A DNA stretch of 64,000 nt from Echinometra lucunter (lineage: Eukaryota; Echinodermata; Echinoidea; Camarodonta; Echinometridae), in NCBI GenBank assembly GCA_029962745.1, contig CM057155.1, positions 30,810,896-30,874,895 of the forward strand, read 5' to 3'. Made by a program: the position numbers and the translations under genes. Shown one piece after another: positions 46,331 through 57,307 of the stretch (within the stretch, counting starts at the first letter, position 1; every line of letters starts with the position of its first letter). The notes under the pieces were generated by a model. It worked only from the letters and a program-made list of their open reading frames with translations. It had not been told where the DNA came from and made no database searches.

Positions 46331-46384
46331 ACGTGAACGAACCCGGGGAAGTCATACTACGCTCCTAATCTATTTGCCAAGCAA

Positions 46385-47887
46385 ATGAACCTCAGTGAGG
46401 CAAGCTTTTCATCATCACACGACCTGCACAGAAAGCTAGCTGGAAATATGAGCGAGAGCAAAGCCAAGTCGCTGCCCGGCCCGTGGGGGTTGCCGATCTT
46501 GGGTAACCTGCTCAACCTAGGCAGTGAGGAACCGCACGTAGCCCTGATGAAATTAGCCAAAGAATATGGCAATGTCTATCAGATTCGTCTCGGCAGCCGA
46601 CCTGTGGTTGTACTTTGTGGCCAGGAGGCTATTAGGAGTGCTCTGGTTCGCCAACCCGTGGCATTTGCGGGTAGACCTGATCTAGCATCTTTTCAGTTCA
46701 TTCGGAAGAACTCCGAGGCAACTGTCGCTTTTCAGACAAACGATGCAACATGGAAATTGCACCGTAAACTGGCCGAGTCCTCGATTCGATTTTTCGTCTC
46801 AGGACAACGAAAATCGAGCATCGAATCGACGGTCACCCAAGAGGTCGAAGCGCTTATCAACTACTGGACGAATAATAACAACAACGACAACCTGGAGATA
46901 GACCCTGTCAGTACCATAAAACTCTCAGTAAGTAACGTAATGCTGTGGTGCATCCTTGGCAAGCGGCATTCCCTCGATGATTCTCGACTTCGTGAGTTCG
47001 TCTCAAAGTCGGACGATTTCGCTGTGGCTGTCGGCAGTGGGAACATCGCAGATTTCATGCCGTGGGTTCGTTTTGTTACCGTCCGCACCACACAAAACCT
47101 CAAAAAGCTACTCAATACATTCCGTGGTTGGTTCATACCTTACATCGAGGAACATCGTCTCCAATACGAGCAGGACTCTGAGAAGGACATCCTCGACTAC
47201 CTCGTGACGTCGTCGAATAAGCTCGACGACGCGGATCTTCAGCAGCTGGGAGTTTCGCGTGAAGCTCTGCAGATCTCTACAGTGTTTGACCTCTTCGGTG
47301 CCGGGTTCGACACCACGTCCGCCATCATCACCTGGCAACTGTACTACGCAATCCGGCATCCCGATATCATTGCCCGTGTGCAAGCTGAGCTCGACGAGGT
47401 TGTTGGAAGAGACCGCGTCCCTTGCCTGGCTGACCGTGATCATCTCCCGCTGACTCAGGCGTTCCTGCACGAGACCTTCCGGCACTCATCTGTGGTGCCG
47501 TTCACCATCCCGCACAGTACGACCACGGACACCACACTCCTGGGCTATCACATCCCCAAGGACACCGTGGTCTTCGTCAACCTCTACTCGGTCCATCACG
47601 ACCCCGAGACATGGCATCAACCATCCGACTTCAACCCCGATCGCTTCATCGATACGGAGACTGGACTCCTAGACAAGACGAAAGTGGAGGCCATCATGCC
47701 TTTTGGAGCTGGACGGAGACGATGCATCGGCGCCGAGATGGGCCGCATCCAATCTTTCCTCTACTTTGCCATTTTGATACACCAGTGCCATGTCAGTTCC
47801 TTAGACAAGGTTTCACTAGATAGTAAACCAGTATATGGACTCACAATGCGACCTCCACCTTTCAAAATCTGTGTGAGTAGGAGATAA
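46385..47887 (+). CDS. CYP1-like cytochrome P450 monooxygenase, single exon, copy 2
   Basis: Heme-thiolate monooxygenase (500 aa). Hinge SLPGPWGLPILGN at 29-41; C-helix LHRKLAESSIRFF; I-helix GAGFDTTSA with A306-T311 (D309/T310), matching the GAGFDT of CYP1 enzymes; ExxR E363-R366; PFTIPHSTTTDTTLLGYHIP follows the wording of the CYP1A family closely; NPDRF 417-421; heme loop FGAGRRRCIG 440-449 with ligand C447. Odd point: the 28 residues before the hinge are hydrophilic, so there is no signal-anchor, unlike copy 1. An in-frame stop at 46334 blocks extension. Either the product is not ER-anchored in the usual way, or a short upstream exon is spliced in (AG at 46380-46381 is a possible acceptor). 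Met22 (46448) has the better start context. GC content is clearly above its surroundings. No intron is needed. Confidence 0.95.
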   Translation: MNLSEASFSSSHDLHRKLAGNMSESKAKSLPGPWGLPILGNLLNLGSEEPHVALMKLAKEYGNVYQIRLGSRPVVVLCGQEAIRSALVRQPVAFAGRPDLASFQFIRKNSEATVAFQTNDATWKLHRKLAESSIRFFVSGQRKSSIESTVTQEVEALINYWTNNNNNDNLEIDPVSTIKLSVSNVMLWCILGKRHSLDDSRLREFVSKSDDFAVAVGSGNIADFMPWVRFVTVRTTQNLKKLLNTFRGWFIPYIEEHRLQYEQDSEKDILDYLVTSSNKLDDADLQQLGVSREALQISTVFDLFGAGFDTTSAIITWQLYYAIRHPDIIARVQAELDEVVGRDRVPCLADRDHLPLTQAFLHETFRHSSVVPFTIPHSTTTDTTLLGYHIPKDTVVFVNLYSVHHDPETWHQPSDFNPDRFIDTETGLLDKTKVEAIMPFGAGRRRCIGAEMGRIQSFLYFAILIHQCHVSSLDKVSLDSKPVYGLTMRPPPFKICVSRR

Positions 47888-47945
47888 TGCCTAGCGAACA
47901 CTTTTTCTCAAAACTGCCTCATCTCAATATTACTAGCTTTAACGA

Positions 47946-47951
47946 AATAAA
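47946..47951 (+). other. Polyadenylation signal of second P450
   Basis: AATAAA 59 bases after the stop, giving a very short 3' UTR. Confidence 0.6.
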
Positions 47952-48973
47952 GAAGTAAAGTCGGCGAAGTCAATCACTATTTGACCATTTCATTTTGCTC
48001 AACCAATGTATCACATTGGAAAATTATTATTTTATTATTATCTGATTATATTTTGATAATAGCATTGCATACAGTGGTATTTCATTTCTCTTCATAACTT
48101 GATTAGCATACAAAAGTCAAGAACTCAGTACCAAAAAGATAAATGAATGCTACATAATTCAGGAGTCATAGTGATAGCATAATTAGTCATTTATAGTTTT
48201 AACGAAATTTTTTACTTTCCTTCATGCGCCTTGTATGTGTTATTATTCAATTTTTTACAGAGATTTCGTTGTGCCGTCTATAAGTTTACCAGAAAACATA
48301 GATACAATTATTCACAATTACTGTTTTTGACAAGAACAACCAGTCAGAATGCATCTTACTAAAAGCGATTCTGATTGGCTGATTTGCTATTGATATTAAG
48401 ATTGTGGATTCATTTACAAATATTGAATGATGAAATTTTATAATGTACATATTCTCATATTGTTCAGATGATGTAAATATCAACGGGATAATGTTTGTGT
48501 ATATTCGGTTTCGTGGAAATAATATTTATTCTATGTAAATACATACAGAAAATTACTATTTCAGAACAAAAGCATTTGTGATTTTAGTGCCTGTTTTGTA
48601 TTCTCCGTAAGTATTTTACGTGTAATCATAAGCTTTTTAGAGTATTCGATTTACATGATCACATATTTTTTAAATGTCAACTCATATCGTCCGATATAAT
48701 TCCCTGCTGGAAGAGACGAAAGTTCATGAGAAAAATTACAACCCCTGTTACAAATAACCACTTAAACGCCTGTTTTTGTATACATGTCAAAGATTGATAA
48801 ATCGAACACTCTGCCAGGTAAATATGGGCACTTATTTGTAAAAGTGTAAACATATTTTGAACCACTAAGGATTTTAAGTATTGCATTCATTGTCACTCAG
48901 AAGAGAAGTATATTGTATTGTGTCAACGAATTTCTCTTACTCACTGTGATAAAAATTTTCAATTTTATTAGAT
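47952..48973. other. Intergenic, no gene seen
   Basis: AT-rich. An imperfect inverted repeat lies at about 48336-48390 (CCAGTCAGAATGCATC / GATTCTGATTGGCTG). Confidence 0.45.
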
Positions 48974-49114
48974 CAGGCCCCCGTCTTATAAAGAGTTGTG
49001 ATTGCTTCAAATCAATCGCAACTTAGAATTAATCTCAACTCCTACCAGTTGAAATCAATCTCGAAGTTGCGATCGATTTGAATCAATCGCAACTCTTTAT
49101 TAGACGGGGCCCTG
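48974..49114. mobile_element. MITE with CAGGGCCCCGTCT ends
   Basis: Left CAGGCCCCCGTCTTATAAAG and right CTTTATTAGACGGGGCCCTG are inverted repeats, continuing through AGTTGTGATTG / CAATCGCAACT. The arms make up nearly the whole 141-bp element. Confidence 0.88.
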
Positions 49115-49357
49115 TTCACCACAAGCAATCTCAGTATTTAGCGGTACATTTGCTGTTGAATTCACATTGTTCATGCAATGTATTCACTTTTAGTATACAT
49201 GGTATATAACTTGTTTGCTAATTTAATCTCTCTAATTCAATCTTCTCTAGGCGTCAGATCTCAAGTTTATGTACCAGTCTTAAAGAAATATCATTCCCAT
49301 ATCTTCATGAAAGGAGTTTAGCTTTTCGGCCTCTAAAACGAGAGAGATGTAATGGAT

Positions 49358-49607
49358 ACATTGGGTGATTTCAAGTTTGGTGTTAACTTTTTGGTGTTAG
49401 TGTTAGGCTGATTTTTACATCAACGCAGCTCGAAATTGAAAATAAAACTGGTCTTGGGACAACTGTCACTTGGAGTTGAGCTGTCAATAATGTCATTTGG
49501 ACCACTTTTTTAAACTCAGATTAGGTGTTCGAGCTATGAAAAGCAATCAAAATTGTGCTTCTAACACCAACACCAGCAACAACACCGAACTTGAAATCAC
49601 CCGATGT
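49358..49607. mobile_element. Inverted-repeat element, ACATTGGGTGATTTCAAG ends
   Basis: The left end ACATTGGGTGATTTCAAGTT and right end AACTTGAAATCACCCGATGT are inverted repeats; both arms continue into GGTGTTA/TAACACC modules. No coding capacity. Confidence 0.82.
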
Positions 49608-50622
49608 GTTGATAGGTTTTTTGAAATCACGATGTCTTCATATCCCTACCGTTGAATCAGATGAAAAAATTAAAATACTTTCATTATGTCCTTCATTTGA
49701 AAGCATCTGAATGGATGTAATGTGATTCTATACTCATTTTCCATGTTTTCGCTTTAACTATCCTTCTCTTTCAGATGTAACCAGGACGAAATGAAATGGA
49801 TTATTCCATTTAAAAGACATCACTGTGAAAAGGATTTTGGAAAAACTATTTAGGCATAGAGAATTTTTTTTTCAATAGAAAATAAGAAATGTCCCAAGTT
49901 TACGTATAACCATATTTACTATTTACTAAATATCCCTTTGATGTGACAAATTGGCTCAAATACTTAGCAATGAAAAAAAAAATACACCGCTAAATGCATT
50001 TTAATCTGCTTTTTATTATTTTCATTTTAACTTCAAACATTTTACTAAGAAATCGTACCACCTCTGATATGAAAACTCAGGAAAAGAATTTGGCAAAATT
50101 AATTTGAAATGTTGCGGTTGTTTTGTTTTGTTTTTTTTAATTTTATTTAAGTCCATTTACATCTGTTCATATTAGCTATAGCCATTTTGGCAAATTGAAA
50201 ATATCTTGTTCATTATGAATGGCAAAGAAATATATTTATCTTTTCATATCTTTGTGCCCAGGAATTTTGTATAATGTCGATTCATTTGATATTTTGGATA
50301 TTAAAAAGAGATTAACTTGTTACTGCATAATTCTGTTCTTGTGAGTCTATTTCAGTTCTAATTCTGCATATGAAGAAATGCGTTTGGTTAGATAATGGTC
50401 GTTTGTCTATAGGTTGGATGATTTTGATAATGTAACTTATTTTATCAAGATAAATCAGTTAATTATAAAATAGATGGTTAATAAGTAAGATTTGTTGACT
50501 GATTTTTTTACTGAGGGGTGTAATTGATTTACTAATGGATGAATTGAATGACGGATGGACGGACTGAATGATCGATTGAATGCTAAATCTAATCAAGCGA
50601 CTGATTTATAGATGATTCCATT
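49608..50622. other. Intergenic, no gene seen
   Basis: AT-rich sequence. Repeated TGAATGA-type words appear from 50520 onward. Confidence 0.45.
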
Positions 50623-50858
50623 CACTCTAAAAACAAATTATTCAAAATGGCCAGATTATGGGCCAGCTGGGTGCAACAAATAAATCAAGTCATAAAAGTT
50701 TCTATATTCTGGTCAGAAACGACTAAGTTCTAGTCAAAATACGACTAGAAAATAGTCACAAATGACTAAAATATAGTTTTTTTTTTAATTACTAGTATTA
50801 TTGTTGCACCCAGCCGACCCTTTCATCTAGTTATTTTAACTGATTTATTTTAAGAGTG
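50623..50858. mobile_element. MITE with CACTCT ends and GGGTGCAAC inner arms
   Basis: CACTCTAAAAACAAATTA at the left and TAAGAGTG at the right; the inner arms GGGCCAGCTGGGTGCAACA and TGTTGCACCCAGCCGACCC are better conserved. The loop contains tandem-like CGACTAGAAAATAGTC and CAAATGACTA words. A fragment of the same family is at 2886-2926. Confidence 0.72.
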
Positions 50859-51169
50859 TTGAATGACTGAGTTAAATGACTGAATGAGTGAGCGATCGAG
50901 ATACTGATAGATTGATTCAAATTAAATTACTTGTAACTGCCATTTCTTAAATTGATAATGAATTAGAGAATAGATTTAGAAAATTTTAAATAACATGAAT
51001 GAATGAAAGAATGTATGAATGAATGAATGAACACATTAATAAATGAAGAAACAGATAAATAAATAAATGAATAAATGAATGAATGAATGAACGGTCGGAA
51101 GGATCTTTGAAGCCTAAATTGAAAGAGTCATTGAAAATAAATCTTAGCTTGTTTAAGTATATTTTGTGA
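50859..51169. other. Simple-sequence-rich spacer
   Basis: GAATGAATGA and AAATAAATGA tetranucleotide runs at about 50994-51090. No gene seen. Confidence 0.6.
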
Positions 51170-51441
51170 GTAGAATGACAAAAACAACAAGAAAGAAACT
51201 TTTCACATAAGCAGCAATATTTATTTAAACTTTTTATTGGATGAAGACCAACGAAAAGAGACAAATTTTCATGAAAAATACCTTATCAAAATCTTCTTAG
51301 AAAAGATAGATTAACAAAAAGAGCAAGAAAGAAGCTTTTTAGATAAGAAGCAATATTTATTAAAACTTTTTATTGGATGAAGGCCAACAAAAACAGACAA
51401 ATTCTCATGAAAAAATACCTCATCAAAATCTTTATAGAAAA
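51170..51441 (+). repeat. 136-bp tandem duplication
   Basis: The unit with AAGAAAGAAACTTTTCACAT, then CAATATTTATTTAAAC and TTTTTATTGGATGAAG, occurs twice with a 136-base offset and scattered differences. Older than the 123-bp duplication at 19468. Confidence 0.9.
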
Positions 51442-51730
51442 GGATCAGTAATAAATTGGCAATGTCAGTTTTCTACAACAAAGACAGAGAGAAGAAAATG
51501 AAACATACATGAATAGATCTGACCGTATAAGAGAAGAGGCTCGTGTCAAGAAGAAGTGAAAGTTCGAATGCATGCACGGGAGAGATGATTTGCAACTTGA
51601 ACCCGAGCACTGCAGGCGATTGACCTCCTAGAAAACCAACCTTGTTCTGTCCCCGAACTTGAACGTGATGAAAATTTACCGTGTACATCTTGTAAACAGA
51701 ATACTAGGATGTATATAGATCTTACGTGGG

Positions 51731-51795
51731 GAGGGAGGTGGCACAGTTGAGAGCGCGTTGGTACTGGTTATAAGGTTTACATGGATTTGAGATCA
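51731..51795 (+). repeat. Degenerate tRNA-like SINE head
   Basis: GGTGGCACAGTTGAGAGCGC is A-box-like and ATGGATTTGAGATC is a decayed B-box at the right distance. Confidence 0.35.
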
Positions 51796-52563
51796 TGCTG
51801 TACTGCTGGGGGAGGGGGAAGAGGGGCTGCAGCCCCCTACCCCCTAAAATTTCCAACCAAGCCCCTCAATAATAATATTGATAATTTAAAAAAAAAACGA
51901 AAAAGAGGAAATGGAAAATACCAGAACCAATAATAAAAACAATTAATTTCTATGTAGAAGGGATGCAACGTGTTTGTTCGCTCGAAAGTTCAAGAAAACT
52001 GACTTTTTAAATATTGGTAAGAGACGCCAACCCCTCCAAATTTTTAGCTCGGCACTATGCCACTGGTTCGAGAAAATACCACGTGACTACAAAACAATCT
52101 AACCTTTGTAACAAATTGAATGGTATAAAAGTGAATTTTTTAAAAGAGAAAAATAGCATAGTGATTTTTTTAGTTAGATATTAATCTGAATTTGCCGCTC
52201 TCCTTCAAGGTGTATAGTGGAAAGAAGAAATTCCTGATGATACTATGCGCACAGAAATCGGTAGCCTAGCTAGAGCAAGGGTAAAAATATAATTGGAGCG
52301 TCTTGAGCACCTGGGCATGGAAATATCCAATATTATTATGTTTGAAAAATATACTTACAAATGAAGCTGAGATAACAAACCTATACTAGTAGTATACATT
52401 CAGATCTACACTTTGAATTATCATGGGTTAACTCCCTCATTAGTTGAAATATAAATGATTTATAATTCTCTCCTATTCATCGATCGGGGCTGCAACCGCA
52501 GTAGCTGTCCTGCCATAAGCGTTTAAATTTGTTTTATAAATATTAATAAAACACACACGCACA
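51796..52563. other. Intergenic with G/C-rich repeat fragment
   Basis: 51806-51866 (GGGGGAGGGGGAAGAGGGGC, then GCAGCCCCCTACCCCC) resembles parts of the element at 54256-54550. No gene recognised. Confidence 0.4.
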
Positions 52564-52863
52564 CATATGGGCCGTAGCCAGAGTTTGATGTTGGGGGGGG
52601 GGCACATAACTGAATATTGATCGCCGTCCTGGGGGTCTACGGGGAGGGGGTGTCTCCTTTCCTTTTAGAAAATTTGTGCTTATCTAAGAGGGCTAAGATG
52701 CAAAATGGTGGACTTTCTGACATAAGTACATGTACCTTTTGTGTGTTTTATTTCTTTTATAACAATAAAATTTCGACAAAAGCTTTGGATTTTTTTTTTT
52801 TGGGGGGGGAGGGCACGTTCCTTCCTCCCTCCCCCCTCCCTTGGCTACGTGCCTGGCACATAT
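52564..52863. mobile_element. Poly-G MITE with GGCCGTAGCCAG ends
   Basis: The left end ATATGGGCCGTAGCCAGAG and the right end CTTGGCTACGTGCCTGGCAC are imperfect inverted repeats. A poly-G run follows the left end and G then C-rich runs precede the right end. ACATAT/CACATAT sequences sit outside both ends. Confidence 0.6.
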
Positions 52864-53669
52864 ACAAGTTCTTTTATCAATTTGTATGAGTATATATCGA
52901 TGATCATATCACTCCTGAAAGGTATATCAAAGTCATTCTGAATCATTCTCTTTTTCCGATACATTCATTTTAATCTCATGATTTTTCCTTGCCACTGAAA
53001 CCCCGGGGCTGCAACATCCATTGGGTCATGTACCTTCAAACGCTCCCCGTCCCACATATCACAAGACCGCAAACCTGAAAACCACAAACGATCAAAGACA
53101 GGTTTAAGTTAGAAAGTTTGTTGAACAATACAACACCAAAATTGCGTGCTGCCCCGGTGTTGCGCTATCTCCGCAGCCGACGCATTCCCTTCTCAAGGGC
53201 TTTCAAATGTCACCTCTCAGGGAATCATGTTGGTTGGTAGCTCACCAACTTTTACTCCCCCTGTTCTGCCCGACGTCTGTCTGTCAGGAAACACACGTGC
53301 ATGTTGAGACACCATTTTTTATATTTTTGGCTTCAGTTTGGTAAGCTTAACACGTGCCTCTAATCAGGTTGCATCGAACAGAAAGAAAAATGAAGAGAGA
53401 CGAGATAAAATTCGGATCACACGCTATACCCTTGTTGAGAAAACATTCATTCCAAACCATCTAAAACTGCTGATTTAGAGATAGGAAAGTGTTATCAGAG
53501 GTGAATATAAGATTTCATAATCCAAACGATTCTCATAAGAATAAGAAAAGCACAAAGAGGGAATGGATCAAATTTAGCTCACACGCAATACCCTTATCGA
53601 AAGGATAATATATTTAAGTCAATAGGTGTTTTTGGCAATAATGATTTTATGAAAAATGACAAAATTCAT
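52864..53669. other. Intergenic, no gene seen
   Basis: Nothing recognised. Confidence 0.45.
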
Positions 53670-53671
53670 TA

Positions 53672-53813
53672 CACTGCAAAAACGGTGGTGTTAAATTGGT
53701 GTTAAATTGGTGTTAAATCAACACCACTTGTGTTTATATAGGACAACTCTGATGGTGGTGTTGTCCTATATAAACACCAGTGGTGGTAATTTAACACCAC
53801 CGTTTTTGCAGTG
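53672..53813. mobile_element. TA-flanked palindromic MITE, CACTGCAAAAAC ends
   Basis: The left end CACTGCAAAAACGGTGGTGT and right end ACACCACCGTTTTTGCAGTG are perfect inverted repeats; the inner arms AACACCACTTGTGTTTATAT and ATATAAACACCAGTGGTGGT also pair. TA on both sides (53670-53671, 53814-53815). The left arm holds an 11-bp TTAAATTGGTG repeat. Confidence 0.92.
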
Positions 53814-53815
53814 TA

Positions 53816-54249
53816 GAATCTAAATTGTTTGAACTTCTAAAGAAACGGGAAGTAACTATTACAGGAATTTACAACATTTACAATTTAAAATTTACAATTG
53901 TTGACAGTGAAGAATGAATATGTTTGTGCTGAGTCGGATTCATTTAGTTCAAGACTCTTTAACATTAATTTTCATTTATATCATACCCAAGATGTTATTA
54001 TTCATTCAAATACAGAGAAATGACCATGTACTATACGATTAAAGTTTGTAATATTGGTCATCTAAAACATCTCCTGTCATCCTTGATTTTTCATTATCTT
54101 TGAATTGCAAATAACGTTCGAATATTTCAAAAGTATCAAATTCTACGTGTAAGATTTACTTTAAAGATAAATTGGAGTTCTGGTCATGCAATCACATTGA
54201 TCCAAAGCAACTGGGAGAGTTAGATTAGTATAAACACAGGTGTTCAGTA
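53816..54249. other. Intergenic, no gene seen
   Basis: Nothing recognised. Confidence 0.45.
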
Positions 54250-54255
54250 TGAGAT

Positions 54256-54550
54256 AGGGGCCGCGGAAGCGGGAGTGGGAGGGGGGATGTAGGGAGCTGC
54301 AGCACACCTCCCCCCACAAACACACTCACAATTTCGGCCTAAAAAAACTATTAATTGTAAAAACTTAATATCTAAATTGTAAACTGCTCATTCTATAGCC
54401 TTGCAAAACCATAAAATCCCAAGAGCTTTAGGGGGCTCCACCCCCTGAACTCCCGCCAGGGCCCAGGGGCCCTACAGTCCCTGGACTCCGCCTGTTTGGG
54501 TGTCAGCCCCCCCCCCCCCCCCGCTAAAAAAAAATGTTCCGCAGCCCCTG
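54256..54550. mobile_element. G/C-run element with AGGGGCCGCGGAA ends and 6-bp duplication
   Basis: The ends AGGGGCCGCGGAA and TTCCGCAGCCCCT(G) are inverted repeats; TGAGAT occurs directly outside each (54250-54255, 54551-54556). The interior has CACCTCCCCCC, a CAGGGCCCAGGGGCCCTA palindromic patch and a poly-C run. No coding capacity. Confidence 0.7.
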
Positions 54551-54614
54551 TGAGATTTGGAGATTATCGAATTGATAAGAAATTCACCTACTTTCCCTAA
54601 AAGGTACTTGCACT

Positions 54615-54615
<1 letters not shown>

Positions 54616-54665
<50 letters not shown>
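54616..54665 (+). repeat. CA microsatellite
   Basis: Pure AC dinucleotide array of about 48 bases. Confidence 0.97.
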
Positions 54666-54667
<2 letters not shown>

Positions 54668-55160
54668 TAGTATATTGGACCACACACAAATCTGGCATGA
54701 ATGTTACCCCCGAACTTTTCATTGTTTTATTTTCATATTTCCCATGTTTCCAATATGAGGCCATTTGAAGAGCGATCCTTTCTAGAGGACATTTTTCTAT
54801 GATATTCTTCCTAACTGACATGGAAAGAATGAGAAAGACCACAATTATTTTCACCTTTCCCAGAAGTCAAGCTTCTCTTTAAGTTCTATTGTTTCTATAG
54901 CTCGAAACGAGAACTTTAACCAGACTCCTTTGTTTTAGAAGAATGTTGAATGTTATCTGATGCCATGCACGAAATGATATGTATCCCGGGAGATGATCGC
55001 TAGGGCACTGATCCAGCAGAAGGATTGGGGGTAGGCTGGGAAATTTCATGAGCATCGTTTGCATATAGCATATACACCTTAGAACATTGGGAGCAAGTGC
55101 TCTACTCCCCTTCCAGAGTTAATGCTCTTGTTATCGTATAAAGTCCATGAGGGTCGTAGT
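54666..55160. other. Intergenic, no gene seen
   Basis: Nothing recognised. Confidence 0.45.
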
Positions 55161-55577
55161 TTAACCCATTTGTGACAGGAATTATTTAAAGCCTAATTTG
55201 ATCAGCTTTTATTCTTCAAATTGGCAACACCAAAAGTTTTCTTTTACTGCTACATTTTAAAAATAAAAAGTCATGTGTCTGCAATAAATATAAATTGGCA
55301 AAAAGTATGAAGAGAATTCAAAAAGTTGCCAATTTGCAGGGGAAAATGGTGATTTTAAAATTTCCATTGCACTGCCAATTTAAGGATTTTAATGCTTATT
55401 TTCATTTTTAAAAAATTCAACATCGAACAGAAAATATTGACGCAACCAAAATGGGCACAGTTTGTGTAGAAATTTTTGCTCTTTCTACTCATGTATTTGG
55501 AATAATTTCTAGGGCTCTGCATCAAAGGTTATAAGGCCAAAGCACATAATGTGGACCTTCTGTCACGAATGGGTTAA
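55161..55577 (+). mobile_element. TTAA-flanked element, TTAACCCATT ends, copy 1
   Basis: The left end TTAACCCATTTGTGACAGGA and right end CTGTCACGAATGGGTTAA are inverted repeats bounded by TTAA (55161-55164, 55574-55577). TTAA plus a CCC start is the pattern of piggyBac termini. The 417-bp interior is AT-rich with repeated TTGGCAA / TTGCCAATTT words and no transposase. Confidence 0.85.
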
Positions 55578-56089
55578 TCACAGAACTTCTTGGTTCTCCC
55601 GTATACAGGATATAAGGTATTAATACAATATCAGGCAAGATAATGTGTCAGAAAACAAATCATGAGCTTTAGAATGTTTTGTCTGCAGGAAAAAGAAAAG
55701 AAAAAAACACATTGTTTGAACTTCATATTAATCAATGGTAGTTATTCGGAATCACCTGTGAAGGATGGAGGAAGAGTGAACTTAAAATCCTGAACCCAAG
55801 GGTCAGGAGTGTTCTTCCGGTTCATGGATGACTGATTTGGAGGTAAAGGATAAGGTTTTCCCGTTTTCTTTACGACGGGTCTAACTACACTAAGCCCACT
55901 CAAAAAGAATTATGACAGTTCAAAGCAATCACGACTTCTCAAATCAATGGCAGAGTTTCATTCTCCTAATTCTGAAATGAAAATAATAACAATAATTAAA
56001 ATTAAGAAAGAATGTTATCGTAAAGCTTGATCTTTGGCAATTCTTTTACAAACGTGACTCTGTCATGCAGAAATGACCTTCTACATCAT
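55578..56089. other. Intergenic, no gene seen
   Basis: Nothing recognised. Confidence 0.45.
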
Positions 56090-57000
56090 TTAACCCATTC
56101 GTGACAGGAATTATTTAATGCTCCATCATCCAATAAAGGAATAGTCTGAAGTTGTCTGATTAAAGGAGAAAGAATATATACGTCGCATTTCTGTTCGTTT
56201 GTCATGTGTCCCCGTGGAAACATAAGTTATGTATGTGGTCGCAAAATTTTCTTTTAGAAGGACTTTGGGAATTCGAATTTGACTTTGGGGGTTGTGATTT
56301 ATGAAAAAGTACCGTCAGAATATGATGAAGAAAATCACGAACGGCTGTCGATTGAAAATAGATTTATGAACGGAAATGTGTCTGGGGATCACCCTCCCCC
56401 TCTTGATCCCAGCTCCCACTTCCCCAGTCTATTCAAGATACTGTGTTGACTATGATAATGCTCAGATGCAGATTCAGATTCAGATTAATTGTCTGATTTC
56501 AATCAAATAAACATAATACTGCAGTGCATAACATAAACTGAATACAATATTACAACAAAAGTAACAATGGTGATTTTCCGTAGATCTGGGAGCAGAATCA
56601 AATATCAATAAATATAACATGATGCACAAGTATTGATCTAAATGATATAATATTTTGTTGAAAACAGGTGGACATGATTAACCCAAAAAATTATACACTT
56701 ATTGTGCCAATTTCTGTTCCATCAATATTTGTTGTTTGATGCTAAATTTTTTAAAAGGAAAATAAGCATTAAAATCCTTAAATTGGCAATGCGATGAAAA
56801 TGTTAAAATTACTGTTTTTCCCTGCAAATTGGTAACTTTATGACTTCTCATCATACATTCTGTCAATTTATATTTATTTCAGATACATGATGTTTTATAA
56901 GAAAAATGTAGCAATAAAAGAAAAATGTTGGTGTTGCCAATTTGAAGAATAAAAGCTGATCAAATTAGGCTTTAAATAATTCCTGTCACGAATGGGTTAA
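56090..57000 (-). mobile_element. TTAA-flanked element, TTAACCCATT ends, copy 2 (inverted, with insertion)
   Basis: Bounded by TTAACCCATTCGTGACAGGA (56090) and TCCTGTCACGAATGGGTTAA (ends 57000). About 300 bp at its right side is the reverse complement of the left part of 55161-55577 (AAAAGCTGATCAAATTAGGC, TTGCCAATTTGAAG). The element is more than twice as long; 56160-56650 includes unrelated sequence with TTAAAGGAGAAAGAAT at 56161 and CAGATTCAGATTCAGATT at about 56466, probably nested insertions. Confidence 0.82.
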
Positions 57001-57307
57001 AAGCAGAGCTTGTATTTACATGTCTGCTGAGAAAGTTGTATAGTTTGCTAATAATATTCATAAAACAGTCTAGGAACAGTGGAAGAACTGCAAATGTATA
57101 TTTATAGCATATGCAATTTTCGGTCCCCTCTCCCCCCCCCCCCCCCCCCTTCCTTGAAAAATCCTGTATCTACTCTTGATAAAGAGCTTAGGAATTCAAG
57201 AGAATAATATGGATTCTATGTTTCACATCGTATCGAATAACGTCATCTCTGTCAAGCTGATGATCATGATGATGCTATGTCGGACAAGTGCATGAAGCTT
57301 TGTGATC
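57001..57307. other. Intergenic with poly-C
   Basis: A poly-C run at about 57133-57149. No gene seen. Confidence 0.5.
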
